Shown: piece by piece, positions 35,315 to 44,354 of the stretch
How positions within the stretch are numbered: the stretch's first letter is position 1
How the letters are laid out: the number at the start of each line of letters is the position of its first letter
Assembly (NCBI GenBank): GCA_027485645.1
Contig: JAIXQR010000003.1
Location: 496,001 to 560,000 of the forward strand
DNA: 64,000 bases
Origin: a bacterium
GTDB taxonomy: Bacteria > Armatimonadota > Fimbriimonadia > Fimbriimonadales > Fimbriimonadaceae
Direction of reading: 5' to 3'
Notes under the pieces: generated by a model
Database searches by the model: none
What the model was told of the DNA's origin: nothing
What the model saw: the letters and a program-made list of their open reading frames with translations, nothing else
Position numbers and translations under genes: made by a program

Positions 35315-35446
35315 GTCACTAGGTTTTACGTCAAAGTGCGAGCACAAATCCCTCTATAGGACCGCGAGTTGGTGAGTTATCGTTCATCCCGTGCCAAAAT
35401 GAGCGTGATTCGTTTGGCATCGGCCAGCGACATCGAGGGGCATTCA

Positions 35447-36013
35447 TTGGCAATTGACACCAGCGATTTTAGAAACGGTCTTTCCTTCGTGATGGACAAC
35501 GAGTTTTGGACGATTATCGAATTCCAGCACGTCAAGCCGGGAAAGGGTGGAGCATTTGTCCGAACTCGACTGCGAAAGATCAAGTCCGGCCAGGTCATCG
35601 AAAAGACCTTCCGGTCCGGCGAAAAGGTTGAGCCTGCGTTCATCGAAAAGGTGGAAATGCAGTACCTGTACAAGCAGGGCGACGACGCGATCGTGATGGA
35701 CCTCGACACCTACGAGCAGATTCCGATTCCGATGACCACCCTTGGCGATCAGGCGAAGTACCTGAAAGAAGAGTCGAAGATCATCGCGTCGGTCAGCGGA
35801 TCCGAAACCCTCGGATACGAACTTCCGAACTTTATGGAGCTCGAAGTGACCGAAACCGACCCAGGATTCAAGGGCGACACCGTCAGCGGAAGCAACAAGC
35901 CTGCGACGTTGGAAACCGGTGCAGTAGTTCAAGTACCGTTTCACATCAATATTGGTGATGTGATTAAGGTCGATACTCGTACCGATTCGTATCTTGAACG
36001 CGTCAAGAAATAA
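35447..36013 (+). CDS. efp: Elongation factor P
   Basis: This 188-aa EF-P stimulates peptide-bond formation at proline runs. It has AIDTSDFRNGL, the KPGKGGAF loop with Lys33 in the position that is modified in other bacteria, the central OB fold, and the ending PFHINIGDVIKVDTRTDSYLERV. The start is TTG 35447: GAGGGG lies 6 nt upstream, and this gives the usual EF-P length. The open frame upstream to 35369 has no homology. EpmA/EpmB or other modification genes were not seen. Confidence 0.93.
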   Translation: MAIDTSDFRNGLSFVMDNEFWTIIEFQHVKPGKGGAFVRTRLRKIKSGQVIEKTFRSGEKVEPAFIEKVEMQYLYKQGDDAIVMDLDTYEQIPIPMTTLGDQAKYLKEESKIIASVSGSETLGYELPNFMELEVTETDPGFKGDTVSGSNKPATLETGAVVQVPFHINIGDVIKVDTRTDSYLERVKK

Positions 36014-36018
36014 GACCT

Positions 36019-37074
36019 ATGGCCGCCGGCAGAGACCTCAACGAAACGCTTCAAGATTTTCTGTCGGCGTGTGCCCGATTCCTTCTGTATGCGGGCACCG
36101 TTGCCGCCATCGGGGCAGCCGGCCTCTTAATCTTCACGATCTTTAAGATGGCTGACCCAGGGGCCGCGTCGCAAACGGCAGACGCGCTCCGGAACGTAGG
36201 CATCTTCCAGAACGTTTTGCTGGTCGGCGTGCTCGCAGGAGCCGTTGGCGCTAGCTACATGTTCTGGGGCGAAGACCTCCTCAGCGGCGGTTTGCTCATC
36301 CTTGCGGCGGTACTGTACTTTGCACCGCTCTACATTCCGATGATGGTCAGTAACTCTGACCAAAACGATGCGGGACGGAAATGTTACGAGGCTTTGCAAT
36401 CTGCCGGAACTTGGCTTGGCGTTATCGCCGTGATTGTGGTTGTCGCCGACGTCACTAGCCGCGTTCGGAACCGATCGAAAGAAGGCATCAAGGCTGACCT
36501 TCTGAAGTACGGGAAGGGCGTCAAGCAAGAGCAGGACCGAGAAAATGTCTTCCTCGGGAAGTGCTGGCAGCTTCCGTTTTGCCGAAAGTTTGTTCGAGAG
36601 CGCTGCCCGATTTACCATTCAAAGCGAACGTGCTGGAAGGAGCAGGTTGGCTGTATGTGCGAAGAGCAGGTCATTAAGGGCGCGATGGAGAACCGCCCGA
36701 TTCCGAAGGATGCTCTGCTTGCCGCAGAGATGATTCCTCGCAATCACAAGCTCACACCGGCGCAGAAGAAGGAACGCTGCAACGTGTGCGTGATCTACAA
36801 CGAGCACCAGCGGCACAAGTATCGAGCGTTGCTACCGGGTGTTTTGGCAGGCTTCATCGCCTTCTATGCCCTCTTCCGCGGACCCTTGTTGGGCGGAATG
36901 ACGACCCTTGTTGGGCAGATCAACAAGGTCATGTACGGATTCACTTACGGCGCGAGCGGTCAGCAGAAGATCCCAGTTCTATTTACGGAAATGTTACTGG
37001 TTGTCTTTTTCTTGGTCGCCCTGAGTTATGCATTGAAGATGATTGAATACGCGGTCTTCAAGCTGAAGATTTAA
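36019..37074 (+). CDS. Membrane protein with two-CW-like cysteine domain
   Basis: This 351-aa protein has about three N-terminal membrane helices (residues 17-42, 60-79, 86-107) and another near 137-150. Next comes a cysteine-rich cytoplasmic domain: CWQLPFCRKFVRERCPIY, then KRTCWKEQVGCMC and CNVC. This resembles the two-CW domain found next to HAMP/chemoreceptor segments (C-W-x-x-x-x-C...CP-x-Y...C-W). Two further helices follow. It could bind iron-sulfur or zinc. It sits 5 nt after efp and overlaps rtcA by one base. Confidence 0.7.
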   Translation: MAAGRDLNETLQDFLSACARFLLYAGTVAAIGAAGLLIFTIFKMADPGAASQTADALRNVGIFQNVLLVGVLAGAVGASYMFWGEDLLSGGLLILAAVLYFAPLYIPMMVSNSDQNDAGRKCYEALQSAGTWLGVIAVIVVVADVTSRVRNRSKEGIKADLLKYGKGVKQEQDRENVFLGKCWQLPFCRKFVRERCPIYHSKRTCWKEQVGCMCEEQVIKGAMENRPIPKDALLAAEMIPRNHKLTPAQKKERCNVCVIYNEHQRHKYRALLPGVLAGFIAFYALFRGPLLGGMTTLVGQINKVMYGFTYGASGQQKIPVLFTEMLLVVFFLVALSYALKMIEYAVFKLKI

Positions 37075-38129
37075 TGAACCTGAGTCCGTTTTTGCGGATC
37101 GACGGTTCTTTTGGCGAAGGTGGCGGGGCGCTTGTTCGGACGGCGCTAACCGTTTCGGCGATGATTCAGCAGCCGGTTGAGATCATCAACGTCCGCGCCG
37201 GGACACGGTTCCCCGGCCTAGATGTCGAAGACGTCGTTCTGCTGCGAGCCCTCGCAAGGGCGACCGGCACCGAGACGAGTGCTTGCAACGTTGGAGATCA
37301 CTCGCTCACCTTTCACCCGAACCACCGTGCGAAAGGAATTTCTGGAAAGGTCGGCGGCGAGCGAAACGCCCACGGACGAACCGCAAATGGCCCGATCACG
37401 CTTACTGCGCTACTTCCCGCGTTGGCTCGAAGCGGGATGTACTCGTCGATTCTTATGGAAGGGGAGACGTTTGGTACGAATGCGCTGGGCTTTGATGCCT
37501 TTGCCGAAGGAACACTGGGCGTTTTGCGGGAGATGGGAATTTATGCGTTCCCGGAACATCAGCAGGTTGGATTCGGCCGGGATTCGGCGGGCGAGATTGC
37601 GATTGACATCGAGCCTTCGGTGGTGAACGGACTCGATTGGCCAGATCGAGGCAAGCTCATTGCGGTTCGAGGACGCGTTTCTACCGCTAAGGTGCCGGAA
37701 TCGATCGGGGCGCGGGCGCTCTCGCACCTGGAGAAGTTGTCCAAGGCCGCAAATGTGCCGGTTGAGGCAGAAGCGGTGGAATTGGAAGGCGCCGCATCCG
37801 GCGTTCATGTGACGCTTTGGGCGGTTTATGAGCGCGGCTTGGCGACGGGAACTTCGATGGGCGTGAAGGGGCTTCGGGTTGAGGCGCTGGTGCAAGATGC
37901 CTTCGATCAGCTCGCCGAATGGATGTCGGCCAACGCCACTTTGGATGCCTATTTGGCGGATCAGATTCTGGTCCCGGCGGCGTTTGCTGATTCGGGAAGC
38001 GTGTTTCGAGTTTCGGAGCTCACGTCTCGGTTTATGACGGCGGTTTGGGTGATTAAGCAGTTTGTTCCGGCCCGCATTACGGTGCGCGGCTCGGAAGGCG
38101 GCCCTGGGCTCGTGACCATCGAGCGGTAG
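37074..38129 (+). CDS. rtcA: RNA 3'-terminal phosphate cyclase-like protein (catalytic His replaced by Tyr)
   Basis: This 351-aa protein is an RtcA/Rcl1 homologue: LRIDGSFGEGGGALVRTALTVS, INVRAGTRFPGLDVEDV, HRAKGISGKVGGERNAHGRT and LALRGG-type C-terminal segments. RtcA makes RNA 2',3'-cyclic phosphate ends after transferring AMP to a His in HLADQ. Here the motif reads YLADQILVP with Tyr293 in that position (codon tat), so the normal nucleophile is missing. It may be an Rcl1-like, non-cyclase protein or use another residue. No rtcB or rtcR gene is adjacent. Confidence 0.85.
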   Translation: MNLSPFLRIDGSFGEGGGALVRTALTVSAMIQQPVEIINVRAGTRFPGLDVEDVVLLRALARATGTETSACNVGDHSLTFHPNHRAKGISGKVGGERNAHGRTANGPITLTALLPALARSGMYSSILMEGETFGTNALGFDAFAEGTLGVLREMGIYAFPEHQQVGFGRDSAGEIAIDIEPSVVNGLDWPDRGKLIAVRGRVSTAKVPESIGARALSHLEKLSKAANVPVEAEAVELEGAASGVHVTLWAVYERGLATGTSMGVKGLRVEALVQDAFDQLAEWMSANATLDAYLADQILVPAAFADSGSVFRVSELTSRFMTAVWVIKQFVPARITVRGSEGGPGLVTIER

Positions 38130-38132
38130 GGA

Positions 38133-38768
38133 GTGGTTTCCTTCGGGTACTTTCCGTCGGTGCGCGTTGCCCTCCTTCTTGCGTTCGGAGCTTTGGCTGC
38201 CCTTGCTTCGGCTGATCGAGTGATCACGGTTCCGACCGGTCGGAAGATTCCGTTTAAGTCGTTCCGCGCCGAGCTTTGGTTTGAGCCGACCAAGAACGGA
38301 ACAACGGAGTACTACTTCGGCACGGGCCTGTCAGACCTTTTTGAGATTGAGGTTCGGAGTCAGCGACTGCCCGGGAGAGACGTTCAGAACGCGGTGGACC
38401 TGAGCTACAACCTTATCGGTCCGATTCCTGACCTCACTCCGGGAATTAGCATTGGGGTGCAAGATGTGGCCGATGCGACGGCGGACGGCCGTCGGCCATA
38501 TGCCGCATTGACGTTACGCCAAACCCTGACCGCGCTGGACGGGGACGCCAACAGTGACGTGACGATTGGCTTTTTTGCCGGTGACCGAGGCGGTCCGTTT
38601 TTGGGCGTTTCGCTTCCGATTACAACTCGGATTCGACTTTTGGGCGAGCACAATCGGTTCCGCGCGTCGGGCGGCATTGAGTACGTGCCGCAGAAAGGAG
38701 TGGCCCTGCGCTACTTTGCGCGGGGCTCACAGCCTTTTGTGAGCGTTTCACTCACTCGGCGCTTCTGA
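38133..38768 (+). CDS. Probable outer-membrane beta-barrel-like protein, YjbH-like C-terminal segment
   Basis: This 211-aa protein has a signal peptide (MRVALLLAFGALAALASA if GTG 38160 is used) and beta-strands (RAELWFEPTKNG, DLFEIEVRSQRLPG, VTIGFFAGDRGGP, GVALRYFARGSQPFVSVSLTRRF). It ends in Phe, as Gram-negative barrels do for BAM recognition. Spacing fits a YjbH/YfaP-like barrel, but the family is not certain. GTG 38133 is also a possible start. The 3' end overlaps the convergent plsC by 21 nt. Confidence 0.6.
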   Translation: MVSFGYFPSVRVALLLAFGALAALASADRVITVPTGRKIPFKSFRAELWFEPTKNGTTEYYFGTGLSDLFEIEVRSQRLPGRDVQNAVDLSYNLIGPIPDLTPGISIGVQDVADATADGRRPYAALTLRQTLTALDGDANSDVTIGFFAGDRGGPFLGVSLPITTRIRLLGEHNRFRASGGIEYVPQKGVALRYFARGSQPFVSVSLTRRF

Positions 38769-39422
38769 GCCGGATTCGGGTGGCTTGATGGTCCAACCGT
38801 TTGCGGCGGCGAGGGCGATGATTTCTCGCTGAAGTCGCTCGTTGAACTTGTCGTCGCTACCTTCTTCTGACCAAAGGAACGGCTTTCCGTAGACAAGGGT
38901 GGTTTTGGCTCGCTTGCCTTTTCCTTCTCGCGGCATGATGGTTTCGGTGCCGTGGACGGCGATCGGGACAACCGGGGCTCCACTGCGGCGGGCGAAGAGG
39001 GCGGCGCCGCTGTTGAACTTGCCGAGAGTCACGCCGTCACCGCGGGTGCCTTCGGGGAATAGGAGAAGCGGGTGGCCGTCTTCGAGCCGCTTAAGCCCGG
39101 TGCGGATGGCTTCTCGGTCGCTGGCGCCTCGGTGGACCGGGAAGGCAGCAACGCCATCCATGATTTTGCCGAAGAACTTGTTCTTCCACAGTTCTGCCTT
39201 GGCCATGGATGCCATGCGACGCTTCAGCCCGATGCTGATGGCGGGTGGGTCGAGGTAGGAGACGTGGTTTGGGGACAGGATGATGCCGCCGGTGGTTGGC
39301 AGGTTCTCGGCACCAACGATTCTTAGGCCGCCTTTCAATCGCAAGTAGAACTCGGTGAGCTTGCGGATGACGGCGTAGGTTAACGGATGGCCAATTCTCA
39401 CGGAGCTTGATGATACTTCCAT
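38748..39422 (-). CDS. plsC: 1-acyl-sn-glycerol-3-phosphate acyltransferase
   Basis: This 224-aa acyltransferase converts lysophosphatidate to phosphatidate. It has GIILSPNHVSYLDPP (motif NHxxxxD), AFPVHRGASDREA, LLFPEGTRG (glycerol site) and VPIAVHGTE. The length and single N-terminal helix are typical. The start codon lies 29 nt from that of the divergent sugar isomerase gene, so both mRNAs likely have little or no leader. Confidence 0.92.
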   Translation of the reverse strand: MEVSSSSVRIGHPLTYAVIRKLTEFYLRLKGGLRIVGAENLPTTGGIILSPNHVSYLDPPAISIGLKRRMASMAKAELWKNKFFGKIMDGVAAFPVHRGASDREAIRTGLKRLEDGHPLLLFPEGTRGDGVTLGKFNSGAALFARRSGAPVVPIAVHGTETIMPREGKGKRAKTTLVYGKPFLWSEEGSDDKFNERLQREIIALAAANGWTIKPPESGSEAPSE

Positions 39423-39451
39423 ACGTTCCGTTTGCCGGGTAAACCTGCGGA

Positions 39452-40237
39452 ATGGCCAATCAGCTTGCCGCTCAGATGTACACCCTTCGGGACTTTGTGA
39501 AGACGGGGGAGGGGTTGGATGCGGCCTTGCAGACTTTGCACGGCATCGGATATGCCGGAGTTCAGCTTTCGGCGGTTGGGTGCATGGAAGGTGAGAACCC
39601 GGAGGTCTCGGCGGCGGCGGCTCGGCAGATGCTGGACAGCCACGGGTTGGTTTGCGCGGCTACTCACCGATCTTGGGATCGGTTGTTGCACCACACCGAT
39701 GAGGAGATCGAGTTCCACCAGACTTTGGGCTGCACATATACGGCCATTAGTGGGCTTTGGGGGACTAATGACGACCCAGCGAAGTACCACGAGTTTGTGG
39801 GGGCTTCGAAGGCGATGGCGGAGAAGCTAATGGCGGCGGGGATTCGGTTTGGGTTCCACAACCATGCCCACGAGTTCATTTTGGACCGGCATACCGGCAA
39901 GACCAACTACGACATCATCATCGACGCTCCGCACATGATGCTGGAGATTGACACTTACTGGATTCAGCATGCGGGGATTGATCCGGCGAAGTTTATGCTT
40001 CGGTTCCCGGGTCGCTTGCAGGTGATCCATGTTAAGGATAAGGAAGTCGTTTCCGGAGATGGGCCGGTGATGGCCCCGGTGGGTGAGGGGAACCTGGATT
40101 GGGACGCGATTATTGAGGCCGGCCGGGCCGGTAGGGTTGAGTGGTGGACGGTGGAGCAAGATTATTGTCGCCGCGATCCGTTTGACTGCTTGGCTTCGAG
40201 TTTTGAGTTCCTCGCCGCGCGCGGTTTAGCGGGCTGA
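39452..40237 (+). CDS. Sugar phosphate isomerase/epimerase
   Basis: This 261-aa AP_endonuc_2-type TIM barrel begins AAQMYTLRDFVKTGEGLDAAL and has YAGVQLSAVG, FGFHNHAHEF (metal His), LEIDTYWIQHAGIDPAKFM, VIHVKDKEVV and VEQDYCRRD. It shares the opening pattern and layout with the gene at 18440. The substrate is unknown; relatives act in inositol and sugar-acid pathways. It overlaps cutC by one base. Confidence 0.85.
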   Translation: MANQLAAQMYTLRDFVKTGEGLDAALQTLHGIGYAGVQLSAVGCMEGENPEVSAAAARQMLDSHGLVCAATHRSWDRLLHHTDEEIEFHQTLGCTYTAISGLWGTNDDPAKYHEFVGASKAMAEKLMAAGIRFGFHNHAHEFILDRHTGKTNYDIIIDAPHMMLEIDTYWIQHAGIDPAKFMLRFPGRLQVIHVKDKEVVSGDGPVMAPVGEGNLDWDAIIEAGRAGRVEWWTVEQDYCRRDPFDCLASSFEFLAARGLAG

Positions 40238-40974
40238 TGGTCGTTGAGATTGTTTGTTGCCGGGTGGCCGACGTGGTGGCGGCGCGGCAGGCGGGGGCCC
40301 ATCGAGTTGAGCTTTGCTCGGCGATTGAGCTCGGCGGGTTGACCCCTTCTTATGGTTTGACTGTCGATGCCCTTGAGGTTGGGTTGCCGATTTTGGCGAT
40401 GATCCGTCCCCGAGGGGCGGGATTCCTTTATGACAACTCCGACTTTCAGGTGATGAAGGCGGATGTTTTGGCTCTGTCCGCCTTGCCGGTCGCCGGGTTT
40501 GTGACCGGGATTTCGTTGGCCGATGGTCGGCTTGATTTGGCTCGGATGGCGGAGCTTCGTTCCCTGGCTCCGGATTTTGACTGGGTTTGTCACCGAGCTT
40601 TTGATGCGGTGCCCGATCCGTTTGCGGCGTTGGACCAATTGGTGGAGCTGGGCTTTACGCGGGTTTTGACCAGCGGTCAGCGGCCTCGGGCTACGGAGGC
40701 TGTTTCGCTGGTTCGGGATTTGGTTGCCTATGCGGGTGACCGGATTGAAGTTTTGCCGGCGGGCGGGCTGCGGCCGCATAACGTTGCCTCGTTTGTCGCC
40801 TCGACCGGGGTTTCTCAGGTTCATTTGGCACCGTTCGAGTGGGTGACCGATGCCTCCACGGTCCGCGCCCGGGAGGCGGGGATTGGGTACGGGATCCCGG
40901 AGGTTCCGCGAGAGGACGCCTTCCGAGAGATCGACGGCGACGCGGTGCGGGCGGTTGTGACGGCCTTTTTTTGA
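40237..40974 (+). CDS. cutC: CutC family protein
   Basis: This 245-aa CutC protein has the TIM-barrel motifs CRVADVVAARQAGAHRVELCSAIELGGLTPSYG, MIRPRGAGFLYDNSDFQVMKADV, CHRAFDAVPDP, RVLTSGQRPRATEAV and LPAGGLRPHNVA. Its role in copper homeostasis is disputed in other bacteria. The start ATG is shared with the upstream stop as TGATG. Downstream a T-rich run at 40979-40996 could end transcription, but no good stem precedes it. Confidence 0.93.
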   Translation: MVVEIVCCRVADVVAARQAGAHRVELCSAIELGGLTPSYGLTVDALEVGLPILAMIRPRGAGFLYDNSDFQVMKADVLALSALPVAGFVTGISLADGRLDLARMAELRSLAPDFDWVCHRAFDAVPDPFAALDQLVELGFTRVLTSGQRPRATEAVSLVRDLVAYAGDRIEVLPAGGLRPHNVASFVASTGVSQVHLAPFEWVTDASTVRAREAGIGYGIPEVPREDAFREIDGDAVRAVVTAFF

Positions 40975-41127
40975 GCGCGTTTTTTTATTATTTAATGCTC
41001 CCGCCTTAGGCGCGAAACATAAATTTCTGATTTCGGGTCCATTTTCGGGCATCTGTACCCTTAAGTTTCTCGGGCGGGGAAAAGTAAACCTAGTGATTTT
41101 CGGGGCTTGATCAAGCAACAAAAGCTA

Positions 41128-41156
41128 TTGACGTCAAAAAGCTATTTGCTTACAAT
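41128..41156 (+). promoter_or_regulatory. Sigma70-type promoter for the amidase gene
   Basis: TTGACG (41128-41133) and TACAAT (41151-41156) are separated by exactly 17 nt. It is the best -35/-10 match in the window. The predicted start of transcription is near 41163, only about 8 nt before ATG 41171. The upstream gap 40975-41127 holds nothing else I can identify. Confidence 0.7.
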
Positions 41157-41170
41157 GAGTCTCGTCGCTC

Positions 41171-41725
41171 ATGAAAAAGCTTTGCATTGATCCGGGTCAT
41201 GGTTTGGGGAACGTTCGCGGGAATGTGTACGATCCCGGCGCGATTTCGGCGGGGGTGTCGGAGGCGGATATCGTGCTTCAATACGCCTTGGCGATTCGCT
41301 GGTTGGCCAAGGAGCGGGGCCACGACGTCTTCCTCACTCGCGACGATGCAAACGACATTACGCCGGTCGGGAATCGAAACGAGCTCGCCCAAGGCGCGGG
41401 TTGCCAGGTCTTCATCAGCCTTCACTGCAACTCGGGCGTCGTCGCGGCGAACGGAACGGAGACCTACTTCCGCGATGCGGAAGACAAGGCGCTGGCGCAG
41501 AAGATCAACACGGCAGTCGTAAACGCGCTGCAGTTTCGCGATCGAGGGGTGAAGTCCGAGCGAGAGTCGCAACACTCGCGCCTAGCGGTGCTGGACTTCC
41601 GCGGTCCGGCTTGCCTGTTGGAGCTTGGGTTCATTTCGAACCAAGCGAATCGGGAGAAGCTACTGCTGAGATCGTCGCGGCTGGCGGTCGGGAACGCGAT
41701 TTTGGATGTGGTTGAGCGGCTGTAG
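41171..41725 (+). CDS. N-acetylmuramoyl-L-alanine amidase (amidase_3)
   Basis: This 184-aa zinc amidase cuts the amide between N-acetylmuramic acid and L-Ala in peptidoglycan. It has LCIDPGHG (first zinc His), SEADIVLQYALAIRWLAKERGHDVFLTRD (Glu ligand), ISLHCNSGV (second His), TETYF and CLLELGFISNQANRE. There is no signal peptide or binding domain, so it may be cytoplasmic or carried by another route. It stands alone behind a good promoter. Confidence 0.9.
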   Translation: MKKLCIDPGHGLGNVRGNVYDPGAISAGVSEADIVLQYALAIRWLAKERGHDVFLTRDDANDITPVGNRNELAQGAGCQVFISLHCNSGVVAANGTETYFRDAEDKALAQKINTAVVNALQFRDRGVKSERESQHSRLAVLDFRGPACLLELGFISNQANREKLLLRSSRLAVGNAILDVVERL

Positions 41726-41895
41726 GTAGTGGGAAAGGTGCATCAGGATGCTCAATCGCGATAAGTCCAAGTGAGCAGTTCTGATTTGGTTGAATGCGGT
41801 GAACCAGATCACAAGACCGCTACCCCGCCAGCAGGAAACTGACCGATTGTTGGTCAAAAAGTTTGTTGAGTAGTGGGAATTCTAGAACCCTCAAC

Positions 41896-42117
41896 TCAGC
41901 TATGCAAGGTGATGCGCTCGAAGGACGCGACGTCCTGGCGGCCTTTGAAGGCAAGTTCCCTGCGGGCTTCCATGAGGTCTTCCATCGCCTCAAGAACATT
42001 TTGTCGAGCTTCCTCTCGGGTCTTCCCTTGTGAGAATGCGCCTGGGACCTCTGGGATTGTCGCAACCCAGAAGTTGTCTTCGCCCATTTCGAGCATGATG
42101 GTCAGTTCGACGCCCAT
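41896..42117 (-). CDS. HicB-like antitoxin-type protein (no HicA seen)
   Basis: This 73-aa protein has a HicB fold: ELTIMLEMGEDNFWVATIPEVPGAFSQGKTREEARQNVLEAMEDLMEARRE. It lacks the C-terminal helix-turn-helix of many HicB proteins. A HicA partner is absent: 41726-41895 has no HicA-like frame, nor does the side upstream of its start. It is thus an orphan or a remnant at the edge of the A/T-rich island. A stretch at 41726-41895 otherwise holds nothing recognisable. Confidence 0.75.
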   Translation of the reverse strand: MGVELTIMLEMGEDNFWVATIPEVPGAFSQGKTREEARQNVLEAMEDLMEARRELAFKGRQDVASFERITLHS

Positions 42118-42446
42118 GCAGTTAGGATATGCCAGCCAAGGGGAATATGCTGGATTGGAGAATGCGCATACGAGTGAGACGATCGTAAATTGGCTAGGTC
42201 AACTCACTGATTCCCTGCGCGAACTTCCTTCATCACCTTGGTGACCTGATCTTCCGTGTTGCTTTCTCCGCGTCGAATGGGCATCTCCGAAAGTTGGGAC
42301 AGAAAAACTAACTATCAACGGCCGTCATTTGACGGGGAACAAGTCAAACGCTCCTACGGAATAGGCGACGAGATGCAGAAGAAGCTAGAACAAGTCAAAT
42401 ACGATCGAAGGTACGATGTGAGGGTACTAGAACGAAGGAACTAAAG
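42118..42446. other. 329-base gap upstream of the chaperone operon
   Basis: The gap holds the hicB-side and chaperone-side promoters, but I see no convincing -35/-10 pair. Two short reading frames (+ 42256-42444, GTG start, ending 2 nt before the operon; - 42204-42284, 26 codons, MPIRRGESNTEDQVTKVMKE) are of uncertain value. The region is visibly more A/T-rich than the surroundings. Confidence 0.4.
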
Positions 42447-44351
42447 GTGGCCACCGCTCCAGTTGTTAAACCTAGAAGGCATCGCTTCCTCAGTGACAAT
42501 CCTTTTCGTGCAGTGTCGGCTGGCTCGGCAGAGTCCTTCACCATCCTTCGAAGAAAGGCAGATGGCGTTGCCAAAGCTGCCAAAGTAGGTCTAGTGCCAG
42601 ACGTTCCGATGTCTGAGATCCTAGGGACGATCGATCTTGTCGAGCTTCCACAGATGATCCGCGGATTGGCCACCGATTCGGTGCGCAGAACTTGCTACCG
42701 CATCATGTGGCCGATGTCGCAAGAGACTATTGCCTTCGTGACAGAAGGCGGCACGCTTCTAAATGGTCAAATTCCAGACGAGGAGCATGCGCAACTTCTT
42801 TTCTTGTCTTCTTGGCTTGCGTATCTTGAGAGCGGCAGCCATCTCGATGCGGCCGCCGCGTTCGATCTGTGGGAGGAACTCTACAGGAATGAAACCATGG
42901 ACGAGCGGCTCATTAGTCTCCTTGTTGAAGAGGATGGCACTGAATGGGAGGCAGCACATGACTTCGTTCTCAATGCTCAGCGGACGGTAGCACTGACAAT
43001 CCTCTGCCAAGTGTCATCCGACGCAGCATCTGCGTGGGATGCAGGGCAGACGTCCCAAGGAGTTCAACTCATTGATGCGGTGCTTAAGTCCCCTATCGAG
43101 GACGAACTTGAGGAGTTGGCGCTCGAGCCCATTACTGGATATGCTCACCGATTGAAGGAACGCGTTGAAGTCGCGATTAAGGATATGTCGGCGTGGCATC
43201 GCGGGGGCCCTACAGAACCACCTCGCGAAGTGATCCAGCTAGAACTAATCGCGAATGCCCTGCAAGGTCGACTGCCATCAGCGAGGGACTTGCAAGATGC
43301 GGCAGACGACTGGAAAACGGCATTAGTTTGGCAAATGAGACAAGAAGCACTGCGGCTGAATCGCGAGGATGATAATGCTGGAGCTCAGCAGGTGATTCGG
43401 GCCGCATTGAACTTGACAGTTACTGCTACACAAAAAGCAAAGCTTATAGAGGACCTTGGGCACCTGGAGAAACTCATTTCCGAGGAAAAGTCTGCTGCGG
43501 CATATTCGGAGATAAATGAAGTTACTAGCGTCCCAACGCTTGGAACGCTCAATGGTTTTGGACTGAGTCTGTACGGCAAAAAGCTATTTAGTGCCGACAA
43601 AAAATTATATTTTAAGATTCTTTATTTTACTATGGCTTTTATTCCTGTTCTCCCAATTGCTCGCTACCTTGTAAGTGACGCACCCGGAGGTGCCTGGCAT
43701 TTTCATGGAAAAACTCCTTGGACGCAAGGAATGAAGATTCATTGCGTTTTTGCCTGCACCCTTTTACTTGCGGTGTTTCTCTACTTTGCAAACATAGGTT
43801 CTGGTATCGGCGGCGACGTGAGTTCCTCAAAAGATAGCGCAAGCACGGTGGTGTGGTCAGAGCCTGATCAAAATTCTTCCGGGACTCCTAGTGCACCTGC
43901 AGAGAACGAAGCGAAAAATGAGGTTGACAGTACCGCTGGTCAGTTGGATTCAGCAATAGATTCCGAAAATCAAGCAGGTGATGTGTTTGACGGCAGTACT
44001 GGGCGATCGGAACGAGACGCTCCAGAGAGCAAGAGTGAGGAATTAGAACGAAAGCTAGAGGCGCTAAAAATCGAGATAGCAAGCATCAAGTCAGACATTG
44101 CAGTGGAGAGGGCGGCCCTGGACAAAGATAAGGTTATGCTTGATGCCTTGGAAGCGGAAATTGAAGCGAGCGATCCTAGCCCATACAGTCAGGATGAAAT
44201 AGACGTGCATAACGCGAAGGTGCGCCGCCATGAGCGTCTCCGGGTGGAATTCAATTCAAGTGTGCGAAGCTATAACCAAAAAGTAGAGTTGGAGAAGAAG
44301 AAGGTGCAGAAACATAACGAGATTGTTGATGACCTGAACTCAAGGAGATAG
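42447..44351 (+). CDS. Membrane-anchored helical partner of an Hsp70 system
   Basis: This 634-aa protein begins with a short DnaJ-neighbour-like opening (RRHRFLSDNPFRAVSAGSAES) that resembles Hsp70-partner proteins starting NPFRxLGL. A long alpha-helical region to about residue 350 follows. Then comes a conserved-looking membrane module: TLNGFGLSLYG, FIPVLPIARYLVSD and HFHGKTPW around helices at about 388-412 and 430-452. A Ser/Glu-rich linker and a coiled coil (530-634) end it. No J-domain HPD motif was seen. The start is GTG with AAGGAA upstream. It is the first gene of a three-gene operon (4 nt to the GrpE-like gene). The function is inferred from context. Confidence 0.6.
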   Translation: MATAPVVKPRRHRFLSDNPFRAVSAGSAESFTILRRKADGVAKAAKVGLVPDVPMSEILGTIDLVELPQMIRGLATDSVRRTCYRIMWPMSQETIAFVTEGGTLLNGQIPDEEHAQLLFLSSWLAYLESGSHLDAAAAFDLWEELYRNETMDERLISLLVEEDGTEWEAAHDFVLNAQRTVALTILCQVSSDAASAWDAGQTSQGVQLIDAVLKSPIEDELEELALEPITGYAHRLKERVEVAIKDMSAWHRGGPTEPPREVIQLELIANALQGRLPSARDLQDAADDWKTALVWQMRQEALRLNREDDNAGAQQVIRAALNLTVTATQKAKLIEDLGHLEKLISEEKSAAAYSEINEVTSVPTLGTLNGFGLSLYGKKLFSADKKLYFKILYFTMAFIPVLPIARYLVSDAPGGAWHFHGKTPWTQGMKIHCVFACTLLLAVFLYFANIGSGIGGDVSSSKDSASTVVWSEPDQNSSGTPSAPAENEAKNEVDSTAGQLDSAIDSENQAGDVFDGSTGRSERDAPESKSEELERKLEALKIEIASIKSDIAVERAALDKDKVMLDALEAEIEASDPSPYSQDEIDVHNAKVRRHERLRVEFNSSVRSYNQKVELEKKKVQKHNEIVDDLNSRR

Positions 44352-44354
44352 ATC

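Noticed and set aside
40979-40996. T-rich run after cutC as a terminator
   Set aside because: No stem precedes it.
42204-42284. 26-codon minus-strand frame near the orphan hicB
   Set aside because: Very short, with GGAG directly against its ATG; could be a remnant of a lost gene.
42256-42444. 62-codon frame ahead of the chaperone operon
   Set aside because: It starts with GTG without SD, has no recognised pattern, and ends 2 nt before the operon. It might be a small gene but cannot be supported.
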